NCBI GenBank assembly: GCA_905479625.1
Contig: CAJQNF010000059.1
Location: 1 to 64,000 of the forward strand
DNA length: 64,000 nt
Source: an uncultured Flavobacteriaceae bacterium
GTDB taxonomy: Bacteria; Bacteroidota; Bacteroidia; Flavobacteriales; Flavobacteriaceae
Reading direction: 5' to 3'
The translations under genes and the position numbers were made by a program. Under the pieces are notes generated by a model, which searched no databases, was not told where the DNA came from, and saw nothing but the letters and a program-made list of their open reading frames with translations. Of this stretch, positions 51,021 to 58,308 are shown in pieces. Position 1 is the first letter of the stretch. The number at the start of each line of letters is the position of its first letter.

Positions 51021-52367
51021 TTAAACACTTGCTGAAATAACAATCTTACCCTGCAGCGGGGAAACGTTAAAGATGATATAATTTCCTCGATCATCTTTAT
51101 TGATTTCAAGACCTGTAGTAATTTCCTTATCGTTACTCTTTACTTTAACACTTTTCCAACTTCCTGGAACGTATGTTTTAAAGGTGAGAGGCACATTGTA
51201 AATTGTAGGATCAAGATCAGATAAAAAAGTCAACGATATTGACCCATCCTCAACATCACTAATGATGTCAATATTTTGTCTTTGCTTGATATATTTGGTC
51301 ACATCGGCAAAAGTGGCTACCCAGAGATCATTCTCTTTTTCTTTTATAAAAGTGAAATAATCTTGCAATTCCTCAGCCGTTTTTGGTTCCCATCCGAAAT
51401 TATCCACGCCGTGAAAAACAAGTACCAGCCAAATATTATCGTTGGCCAGACATTTGTCTATCCATGACTTCATAAGATCCATACTCGAATTGGTCAGGGG
51501 CCCTCTTTGCCATTGCACATATTCATTTTCAGATGCTCCCGGATCCTGATCACTCGATCTGTTAAATTCATCCAGGTAGGTCTCGGGCATACGATTGCGT
51601 AATGCGGGATATACTGACCTAGCGTATTCCATAACTCTTTCATTTTCTGTACCATATGGGCACTCAACTGAAAATGTAAACTCCTCACCTAGATGTTTAG
51701 ATATATCCATTTTACTTTGCTCCAGCTCATATAATAAGTTGGCCTCATCCAACACGGCCATCCGCGGATGCGTAATACTATGGCTGGCAATTTCATGACC
51801 TTCAGCTGTATATTTCCTTAAATCATCCCATGAAGTTGTGTCTTGTGGATTATCATGATACACCACTTCATCAGTATCCTTTAAGTTACCGTTGCGTAAT
51901 TTCTTATAGGCTTCATCTATGGATTTATAAGCTTCTGTAATCTTACCTGATTCAAAAAGTGACCCTGCGTTTGAATGTGCCATTAATCCTTGATTTGGCC
52001 CTGTAAATCCTATCAAGGAAGCTCTTTCAAAGAAGTTATCTGCATTGGTTTTGATCAAGTCGGTTTCCCGGATAATGTCATCTTTAGATCTTCCTATAAA
52101 TCTACCCTCTTCCGATCCGTATACCTTTCCTGTCAGGACAAAAAACGTAGCAGGAAGGTTCAATTTGTTCATGATTGGTCTGGCTACGGTAAATTGGGTG
52201 ATGATCCCATCATCATAAGTTATAGATACGGCAGATTTCTTGTTTCCCTGCCATTTTGATACTGTAGTCTGTCCCACATGTTGATCTTGACTATTGTTAC
52301 AACTCAACAATATCAGTCCAATAAACAAGATGGTCATGGTTTTTTTGATCAATTCCGACTTTTGCAT
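51021..52367 (-). CDS. polysaccharide deacetylase (NodB-type) lipoprotein
   Basis: A 448-residue predicted lipoprotein (lipobox LLSC, Cys23). NodB motif 1 is TYDDG (50-54) with the catalytic-base and metal-binding aspartates. Motif 2 is HSITH (His196 and His200). Later motifs CPYGTENERVMEYAR and VLVFHGVDNFGWEP provide the remaining pocket residues. Spacing between motif 1 and 2 is about 140 residues, longer than in typical NodB domains, owing to an insertion (about 85-185). The last 85 residues form a beta-rich tail. It probably removes acetyl groups from a polysaccharide at the cell surface. It sits alone, 124 bp upstream of the 50897 gene. Confidence 0.85.
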   Translation of the reverse strand: MQKSELIKKTMTILFIGLILLSCNNSQDQHVGQTTVSKWQGNKKSAVSITYDDGIITQFTVARPIMNKLNLPATFFVLTGKVYGSEEGRFIGRSKDDIIRETDLIKTNADNFFERASLIGFTGPNQGLMAHSNAGSLFESGKITEAYKSIDEAYKKLRNGNLKDTDEVVYHDNPQDTTSWDDLRKYTAEGHEIASHSITHPRMAVLDEANLLYELEQSKMDISKHLGEEFTFSVECPYGTENERVMEYARSVYPALRNRMPETYLDEFNRSSDQDPGASENEYVQWQRGPLTNSSMDLMKSWIDKCLANDNIWLVLVFHGVDNFGWEPKTAEELQDYFTFIKEKENDLWVATFADVTKYIKQRQNIDIISDVEDGSISLTFLSDLDPTIYNVPLTFKTYVPGSWKSVKVKSNDKEITTGLEINKDDRGNYIIFNVSPLQGKIVISASV

Positions 52368-52616
52368 TTTTTTATTGATTTAAAATTCACCACTTGTGAA
52401 TCTGACTTAAATATAATTATTTAAAACTTTTTAGAAATGCAAATTACATATAACTATTGGCAGCAGTTATCTAAGAATTTCGTCTTTGCTAAAAATTAAC
52501 TCAAACCATTAAACTATTATGCAAATAACCGGTCTAAATACTTGAAGAAAACAAAATAAAAATCATTAATTTTATTCTTGATCATAAAACTGAATTCTCA
52601 TTAAAATCAATGCCCT

Positions 52617-53123
52617 ATGCTTAAAAAAATTTTACTTACGTTGCTTGCATTATTTTTGATCATCCAACTGTTCAGACCTGAAAAAAACAATTCAAATGAC
52701 CTGACATACGCCGTATCAAAAAAATATGAAGTACCCGAAGAGGTAGCAATGATCTTAAAAAACGCTTGTAACGATTGCCATACCAATAATACGGTTTATC
52801 CCTGGTACGCTAATATACAACCTGCTGCCTGGTGGCTTGATGAACATGTTGTAGATGGAAAAAGACATTTGAACTTATCGGATTTCACCAATTTACCCAT
52901 TGCAGTTCAAAATCATAAATTTGAAGAAATCGTTGAAGTCATCGATGAAAATGAAATGCCTTTGGAATCGTATACCTATCTGGGGCTACATCAAGAGGCA
53001 AATTTAACCTCATCAGAAAAGGACATTATAAAAGGATGGGCTGCTAAACAAATGGATTATTTAAAATCCAATTATCCGGCAGATAGTCTTATTATGAAGC
53101 GCAGACAACCGAAAAAACAATAG
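52617..53123 (+). CDS. haem-binding domain protein (Haem_bd), one CXXCH
   Basis: A 168-residue protein with an N-terminal hydrophobic anchor or signal (LLTLLALFLIIQLF, about 6-19). A single c-haem motif CNDCH (about 51-55) is followed by TNNTVYPWYANIQPAAWWLDEHVVDGKRHLNLSDFT, the hallmark of the Haem_bd family. It should be a membrane-anchored periplasmic monohaem protein. Such proteins often accompany cytochrome peroxidases, but here it is far from the haem block at 27-31 kb. It is convergent with the GH53 gene (24 bp between stops). The role in electron transfer is unknown. Confidence 0.87.
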   Translation: MLKKILLTLLALFLIIQLFRPEKNNSNDLTYAVSKKYEVPEEVAMILKNACNDCHTNNTVYPWYANIQPAAWWLDEHVVDGKRHLNLSDFTNLPIAVQNHKFEEIVEVIDENEMPLESYTYLGLHQEANLTSSEKDIIKGWAAKQMDYLKSNYPADSLIMKRRQPKKQ

Positions 53124-53147
53124 CGAACCTTAAGATCTGTATTGGAT

Positions 53148-54314
53148 TTAATGACTATAAAACTCCATTGCTTTAGTTGCTCTTTTATCATGATCAAACA
53201 AGGTTGCATTATCCCAATGTGATCCCTGACCCCATAAGGTCATACATTTGGTAGAAACCCATGCTGGCTCCCAGTAAATAAGCCCCTCACCTCCGGCTTC
53301 TTGGATGTTTTTCTTCAATTGCTTCAAATAATCCAATTGACCTTGTTGCGTTGCCGGAAAACCTGATATAAGTGCCTTGGTATCTAAAATGTTATTTGCT
53401 GTATCGACATTATCCATAGTATAAGGATAAGCAGTTTCAACTATCATCAATCTCTTTTTATGACGCTCAATTAATAATTTGAATGCATCTCCTACCTCAT
53501 TCAAATCATATTCGGACCAAATAGGGTAGTATGACAAACCTATCCAGTCATAGTCAGTTAACCCATTTTCTGCAGCTTCTTTAAACCACCACAATGCATT
53601 CTCTGGCTGGGCGATATGGAGCATAACTCCTATCTCTTTATTTTGTTCCTTGGAAACCTGTCGTACGGCTTCTATACCTTTATTGATCAAATAAGCGTTT
53701 CTATCCCAGTCAATGGGCCATACCAATTCTTCTCCTTGCAGTATCATTGGGTTTATCTCGTTGCCCACTTGAACAATTTCTGGAAGCAATTGTTCCTTTG
53801 CAAGATCAATCAGTATTTTGTAGGTATAGTCGTAGAGTAAAGAACCTAACTTATCCTTATCATTAATAGCTGTTTCCCAAGCCACGGGTATTTTCTGCTT
53901 TGCCGGATCCGTCCAGGTGTCTGAATAGTGAAAATCCAATAGTACCTGCATCCCCTCTTCTTTTGCCCTTCTAATTGTTTTTAAAACATCCTCGTAATCA
54001 GAATAGGATGTCCATTCCGGGTTATGCCACAAACGGACACGAACCAAATTTGCACCAGCCTCGCTAAAAATAGTATAAGGATCTTGAACAAGATTTTGAG
54101 AATTTTTATAAACAGCACCGCAATCAATCATTTCATTAACATAGGATAGATCAGCACCGTAATAGAAATCAGTTTTTGCTTCAGGAGTATCCGGAATATT
54201 TGACTCGGGCAGTCCTATGGGGTCCACACCTTCCTGAGGCAGATCCTTACTGTTGCATGATAGCAAAACTGCGCAGGCTAGAAATAGTAAATTTATCATA
54301 TTTGGCTTAATCAT
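53148..54314 (-). CDS. GH53 endo-beta-1,4-galactanase lipoprotein
   Basis: A 388-residue predicted lipoprotein (lipobox LLSC, Cys20) with a GH53 barrel from about 50: FYYGADLSYVNEM, VRVRLWHNPE, LLDFHYSDTWTDPAKQKIP. Acid/base Glu186 lies in VGNEINPM and nucleophile Glu293 in MIVETAYP; GGEGLIYWEPAW is near the end. These are all family landmarks. GH53 enzymes cleave beta-1,4-galactan side chains of pectin. Lipid anchoring would place it at the outer-membrane surface or in the periplasm. No SusCD or other pectin gene adjoins it. A TACCTTTG element at 54370-54377 is a plausible promoter. Confidence 0.93.
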   Translation of the reverse strand: MIKPNMINLLFLACAVLLSCNSKDLPQEGVDPIGLPESNIPDTPEAKTDFYYGADLSYVNEMIDCGAVYKNSQNLVQDPYTIFSEAGANLVRVRLWHNPEWTSYSDYEDVLKTIRRAKEEGMQVLLDFHYSDTWTDPAKQKIPVAWETAINDKDKLGSLLYDYTYKILIDLAKEQLLPEIVQVGNEINPMILQGEELVWPIDWDRNAYLINKGIEAVRQVSKEQNKEIGVMLHIAQPENALWWFKEAAENGLTDYDWIGLSYYPIWSEYDLNEVGDAFKLLIERHKKRLMIVETAYPYTMDNVDTANNILDTKALISGFPATQQGQLDYLKQLKKNIQEAGGEGLIYWEPAWVSTKCMTLWGQGSHWDNATLFDHDKRATKAMEFYSH

Positions 54315-54369
54315 TGATTCAAATAATTAACTTAAATCTGACGAAATGGCTTCTCAATTCATTTATTTT

Positions 54370-54377
54370 CAAAGGTA
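54370..54377 (-). promoter_or_regulatory. candidate -7 element (TACCTTTG) for the GH53 gene
   Basis: An exact TAnnTTTG match on the minus strand, 56 bp upstream of the start at 54314 and just past the cold-shock terminator, so it would give the GH53 gene its own transcript. Confidence 0.4.
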
Positions 54378-54386
54378 ATCAATAAC

Positions 54387-54418
54387 AAAAAAAAAGCCCA
54401 TCATCAGATGGGCTTTTT
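54387..54418 (-). terminator. strong bidirectional terminator of the cold-shock gene
   Basis: A perfect 7-bp stem GCCCATC / GATGGGC (54396-54402 with 54407-54413) and an ATCA loop, with A9 on one side and T5 on the other. On the minus strand the T9 run follows the stem. It is 22 bp past the cold-shock stop. Confidence 0.92.
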
Positions 54419-54439
54419 AGTAAGTGTAAAAAAATTTTA

Positions 54440-54634
54440 TTATGAGATAACTCTAACGTTAACTGCATTTAATCCTTTTTTTCCTTGTTCTAGTTCAAAC
54501 TCTACTTCGTCATTTTCACGAATTTCGTCTACAAGACCTGAAACGTGTACAAAATGTTCTTTACCTGTTCCTTCCTCGCTTATGAAACCGAATCCTTTAG
54601 CGTCATTGAAGAATTTTACTTTACCTGTATTCAT
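54440..54634 (-). CDS. cold-shock protein (CspA family)
   Basis: A 64-residue single cold-shock domain. RNP1 is KGFGFI (13-18) and RNP2 is HFVHVSGL (27-34), with TGKVKFFNDAK at the start and KKGLNAVNVRVI at the end. It binds single-stranded RNA and DNA and acts as an RNA chaperone. Length and motifs are canonical, with no extension. It has its own TATCTTTG promoter (leader about 20 nt) and a strong terminator, so it is a monocistronic unit. Cold-shock control through a long 5' leader, as in E. coli cspA, is not supported because the leader appears short. Confidence 0.95.
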   Translation of the reverse strand: MNTGKVKFFNDAKGFGFISEEGTGKEHFVHVSGLVDEIRENDEVEFELEQGKKGLNAVNVRVIS

Positions 54635-54659
54635 TTTAAAAATATTTATTAATTTAGTG

Positions 54660-54667
54660 CAAAGATA
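54660..54667 (-). promoter_or_regulatory. promoter -7 element (TATCTTTG) of the cold-shock gene
   Basis: The minus strand reads TATCTTTGC, an exact Bacteroidota -7 box, 26 bp upstream of the ATG at 54634. It predicts a leader of roughly 20 nt. The surrounding DNA is extremely AT-rich, as expected for a highly expressed gene. Confidence 0.65.
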
Positions 54668-54835
54668 CGCATATTTATGAAATAATTTCGTTTTTCGTAA
54701 AAAATAATAATTTTTTTCCTTTCCTATAGTATAAATGTCAAAAAATCAAGGCAGCTCAACTAATTCCTAAAGACCAAACCTTTTATCACAAGCTTGCGGA
54801 GAAACTCAAAATTAAGAGGCTTTATGCCAACTTGA

Positions 54836-54859
54836 AATTAAACTTGTACAAGTTTAATT
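54836..54859. promoter_or_regulatory. perfect 24-bp palindrome at the MoxR–Bat operon promoter
   Basis: The half-site AATTAAACTTGT (54836-54847) is followed directly by its exact reverse complement (54848-54859). A TATCTTTA -7-like box (54859-54866) begins at its last base, and the moxR ATG is 30 bp downstream. A dimeric regulator bound here would block or position RNA polymerase. No regulator gene is adjacent. Confidence 0.7.
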
Positions 54860-54889
54860 ATCTTTAAGCAAATTTTAATTAATCCCATT

Positions 54890-55852
54890 ATGACGGCACA
54901 TCAATCAATATTGCACTTGAAAAATAAAATGTCTATATCAATTATAGGACAAGAAACTTTGATTGATCGACTGATATTAGTCCTACTTGCAAATGGAAAT
55001 ATGCTTTTAGAAGGTTTGCCTGGTTTGGCAAAAACAAGGGCTATCAAATCCTTGGCCAAGGAATTGGATTGTGGATTGAGCCGTATTCAATTTACTCCTG
55101 ACCTTTTGCCTTCTGACATAACCGGGACCGAAATTTATCAACCGGAGTCAAAAGAAAAATTCATTTTTCAACATGGCCCAATATTCAGTAACCTGATTCT
55201 TGCCGATGAGATCAACAGATCTCCTGCAAAGGTGCAATCGGCACTTTTGGAGGCTATGGAAGAACGACAGGTTTCAGTCGCTGGAAAGACCTATAAAATG
55301 GAGCCATTATTTATGGTAATGGCAACACAAAATCCTGTAGAACAAGAAGGTACTTATCCGCTTCCTGAAGCCCAAATGGATAGATTCCTAATGCACGTGA
55401 TGATTGATTACCCAGATGATGAATCAGAACTTAAAATTCTCAGGCTCAACAGAGAAGAGCAAACTAAACAAGTAAAAGAAGGCACAAAACTTTCTCCCCA
55501 GGTAATTTTTGATGCAAGAAAGGAGATAGATCAGGTAACTATATCTGAAAATATGGAAAAATACATAGTCGATATTGTATCGGCAACAAGATACCCAAAA
55601 AAGTACAGTGAAGAACTTGACAATTGGCTAGATTATGGGGCCAGCCCAAGAGGAAGTATCGCTATTGATCGTGCCTGTCGTACTCACGCCTGGATGAATG
55701 GAAAAGATTTTGTTACCCCCGACAATATCAGAGCCATAGTGCATGATTGTTTGCGTCATAGACTGATTCTCAGCTATGAAGCTAATGCTGATGGGATAAC
55801 TCCAGATCATGTGCTTGATGAAATTTTACAACAAGTAGCTGTAATTGCATGA
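54890..55852 (+). CDS. moxR: MoxR-family AAA+ ATPase
   Basis: A 320-residue cytosolic AAA+ protein with Walker A GLPGLAKT (42-49), Walker B LILADE (102-107), MoxR signature ATQNPVEQEGTYPLPEAQMDRFLMHV and sensor 2 region SPRGSIAIDRACR. MoxR ATPases are chaperone-like and act with VWA proteins to insert cofactors or assemble envelope complexes. It is the first gene of a six-gene operon and overlaps the DUF58 gene by 4 bp. The promoter carries the 24-bp palindrome. In other Bacteroidota the Bat operon is tied to aerotolerance and stress resistance; the role here is inferred from that. Confidence 0.94.
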   Translation: MTAHQSILHLKNKMSISIIGQETLIDRLILVLLANGNMLLEGLPGLAKTRAIKSLAKELDCGLSRIQFTPDLLPSDITGTEIYQPESKEKFIFQHGPIFSNLILADEINRSPAKVQSALLEAMEERQVSVAGKTYKMEPLFMVMATQNPVEQEGTYPLPEAQMDRFLMHVMIDYPDDESELKILRLNREEQTKQVKEGTKLSPQVIFDARKEIDQVTISENMEKYIVDIVSATRYPKKYSEELDNWLDYGASPRGSIAIDRACRTHAWMNGKDFVTPDNIRAIVHDCLRHRLILSYEANADGITPDHVLDEILQQVAVIA

Positions 55853-56787
55853 CATTAATGAATAAGCCCGGTACATATCCCAAAAACATTTTTGTTTCCT
55901 TGAATGATCTTCTTAAGATGGAACATCTTTCAAAGGGCTTTAGCTTTTTAGCCAGTAAGCAAAAGGTCAGAAGTCTTTTAGGAGGAAAACATGCGTCAAA
56001 ACTCAGAGGACGTGGATTGGATTTTGAGGAAGTACGACATTATGTACCTGGTGATGACATTCGAAATATTGACTGGAAAGTGACTGCCAGAACCCAAAAA
56101 ACACATTCACGGGTTTATAGTGAAGAAAAGGAAAAACCAACACTTATCGTTGTAGATCAGTCAAAATCTATGTTTTTCGGCTCTCAAAAAAAGACAAAAT
56201 CAGTTGTGGCAGCTGAATTGGCAGCTTTGACAGCATTTAAAGTACTCAAAGAAGGAGATCGAGTGGGCGGCATTGTGTTTGCAGACAATGGTATTGACAT
56301 CGTTTATCCGAAGCGTGACAGGAAAAATATCTTGCGTTTCCTGGAAAAAATAGTGACGCGTAACAGAGAGCTTATCGATTCAAAACCTATCGAGTTTGAC
56401 AAGGCCCTTGCCGAAACCTTAGCCAAGGTGAAAAATATAGTAACCCATGATTTTCTAGTAGTAATAATTAGTGATTTTCAAAGATACAGGCCTGAATTAA
56501 TAAAATTTATCACGCGGATCTCAAGACATAATGATGTGATTTTAGCCAAGGTTTACGATCCGATGGAAAAATCGATTCCAAAAAAGAAATTAATTGCAGG
56601 CAATGGAGAAAAACAACTTCTTATTGATGGAGAAAATGCGAGCCTTAGACAAGAGTTCAAGGATGATTTTGATGGTGAATTTGAAAAATTTAAGGTTGAG
56701 ATGAAAAAGCATCGAATTCCCGTTTTATCAGTCAACACGGTACATGAAACGGATGTTCAATTAAAAGAATTATTCAAAAGAACATGA
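55849..56787 (+). CDS. DUF58 VWA-like protein of the Bat operon
   Basis: A 312-residue cytosolic protein with the DUF58 core RGLDFEEVRHYVPGDDIRNIDWKVTART (about 54-81) and a VWA-like metal site D-x-S-x-S (VVDQSKSMFFG, about 100-110). The family always accompanies MoxR ATPases and is thought to deliver substrates to them. The start overlaps the moxR stop by 4 bp (ATGA-type), so translation is coupled, and its end overlaps the next gene by 4 bp. No membrane segment is seen. Length is usual for the family (about 290-310). Confidence 0.92.
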   Translation: MTLMNKPGTYPKNIFVSLNDLLKMEHLSKGFSFLASKQKVRSLLGGKHASKLRGRGLDFEEVRHYVPGDDIRNIDWKVTARTQKTHSRVYSEEKEKPTLIVVDQSKSMFFGSQKKTKSVVAAELAALTAFKVLKEGDRVGGIVFADNGIDIVYPKRDRKNILRFLEKIVTRNRELIDSKPIEFDKALAETLAKVKNIVTHDFLVVIISDFQRYRPELIKFITRISRHNDVILAKVYDPMEKSIPKKKLIAGNGEKQLLIDGENASLRQEFKDDFDGEFEKFKVEMKKHRIPVLSVNTVHETDVQLKELFKRT

Positions 56788-57323
56788 TAGTGACGATAAT
56801 CGAATTTTTTGCAAATATTTCTGCGGTCTCAACTTCATTGATTCAAGAACCGGCTGTGGTTGTGGCAGATCAGGACCTTGGCCCGATATGGGAACCAGAT
56901 CCTGTAAAATTTTCATTTGAGACACCTGCCTGGTATGTTGTTGGCATCTTGATATTTTTAACATGCTGCTATCTGATACTTCGTCGGATTATACATTACA
57001 GACAGAATGCCTACAGAAGAGAAGCCATAAAAGAATTAACCCAAATAAACCAATCTAACTCAAATAATGAGTTACATCTGCAATTATCAGAATTGTTAGT
57101 CATTCTAAAAATGGTCGCCTTTAAAGCTTATGGAAGAAAGAATGTGGCAACTCTTTATGGAAAACCTTGGTTGCTATTTCTCGAATCCAAAGCAAAAAAC
57201 ACCCCTTTTAGTAATTATGAAGCGATTATATCCAGGACGATCTATGAAAATGCAAGGCCGGATATTAAGGAATTAGATGAATTGAAGCGTCTTTCAAAAA
57301 AATGGATACAAACACATGCCTGA
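56784..57323 (+). CDS. DUF4381-like membrane protein of the Bat operon
   Basis: A 179-residue protein with one strong membrane segment (WYVVGILIFLTCCYLIL, about 50-66). A basic cytosolic helix region (RRIIHYRQNAYRREAIKEL) and a helical domain with KAYGRKNVATLYGKPWLLFLESK follow. This matches the small DUF4381-type gene found between DUF58 and BatA in Bat operons. Its function is unknown, and an adaptor between the cytosolic ATPase and the membrane VWA proteins is plausible. It overlaps its neighbours by 4 and 8 bp. Confidence 0.82.
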   Translation: MIVTIIEFFANISAVSTSLIQEPAVVVADQDLGPIWEPDPVKFSFETPAWYVVGILIFLTCCYLILRRIIHYRQNAYRREAIKELTQINQSNSNNELHLQLSELLVILKMVAFKAYGRKNVATLYGKPWLLFLESKAKNTPFSNYEAIISRTIYENARPDIKELDELKRLSKKWIQTHA

Positions 57324-58308
57324 TAATTTTGAAATAGCGTATCCCTGGATTTTTATTTTGATCCTTTTGCCAGTATTTATATACTGGCTGGCTCCTGCTT
57401 TTAGAATCAAAAGCGCATCTCTTCAAGTACCAAATCTAGAAAAAACGGCGTCTCTCACGGGACTTAAACCCAAAGATTCGGCTTTGGTAACCAAAAAAAA
57501 TAAATTAGTCTCATTCCTCCTTTTTATCATTTGGGTGCTGATTTTGATGACCCTTTCTTCCCCAAGATTGGTTGGAGAACCTGAACTCAAAATCAAAACA
57601 TCACGTAATTTTTTGATCGTTGCCGACATTTCCTTTAGTATGGCCAATTCAGATTGGGTCATCGAAGGTAAAAGAACTACCCGCTGGGAGGCGGTCAAGA
57701 GCGTGATGCATGAATTCATTGAAAAAAGAACAGGTGACCGAATGGGTCTGATATTTTTTGGTTCAAGTGCTTATGTTCAGGTTCCGTTTACCTCAGATCT
57801 TAAAACAATGGAGCTTCTTTTGGAGGAGGCAGATGTGGGGATGGCAGGCCAAATGACCAATATAGGAAAAGCCGTAGTAAAAGGCATTGAAATGTTTGAT
57901 CAGGATACCATCAAGACCAAAGTCATGCTTGTTCTTACCGATGGTGTCGATTCCGGAACCGAGATTCTGCCCTTAGATGCTGCAGACCTGGCAAAAAAAG
58001 ATAGTATCCATATTTATACTTTGGGTATAGGAGATCCTGAAAATTCGGGTTCAGATCTCGATGAACAAACTTTAAAAGAGATTTCAGAAATGACTGACGC
58101 CAGATATTTTCGAGCTATAGATACTGAGCAACTATCTGAGATTTATGCTGAACTGGATAAACTTGAACCCATCGAGTACGAAGAAGAAACTTTTATACCT
58201 GCTACCCTACTCTATTATTATCCGTTAACCCTTGCTATTGTCTTGACTTTAATACTTTCATTGATGCTCGGAATTGTTTCACTGCTCAAAAACAAAAGAG
58301 ATGGATGA
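57316..58308 (+). CDS. batA: BatA-like membrane VWA protein
   Basis: A 330-residue protein with two N-terminal membrane segments (about 10-28 and 64-80), a VWA domain (about 95-285) and a C-terminal segment (about 297-322). The MIDAS motif is DISFSM (D-x-S-x-S) near 99-104, with GQMTN and TDGVDSG supplying the other MIDAS residues. BatA-type proteins are inner-membrane aerotolerance factors that face the periplasm. It overlaps DUF4381 by 8 bp and batB by 8 bp. Confidence 0.92.
   Translation: MPDNFEIAYPWIFILILLPVFIYWLAPAFRIKSASLQVPNLEKTASLTGLKPKDSALVTKKNKLVSFLLFIIWVLILMTLSSPRLVGEPELKIKTSRNFLIVADISFSMANSDWVIEGKRTTRWEAVKSVMHEFIEKRTGDRMGLIFFGSSAYVQVPFTSDLKTMELLLEEADVGMAGQMTNIGKAVVKGIEMFDQDTIKTKVMLVLTDGVDSGTEILPLDAADLAKKDSIHIYTLGIGDPENSGSDLDEQTLKEISEMTDARYFRAIDTEQLSEIYAELDKLEPIEYEEETFIPATLLYYYPLTLAIVLTLILSLMLGIVSLLKNKRDG

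Noticed and set aside
52386-52400. TTCAC/GTGAA inverted repeat upstream of the deacetylase
   Set aside because: Arms of 5 bp are expected by chance in this composition.
47354-54314. A polysaccharide utilisation locus containing GH2 and GH53
   Set aside because: There is no SusC/SusD pair, the two glycosidase genes are 4 kb apart, and unrelated genes with their own terminators lie between.
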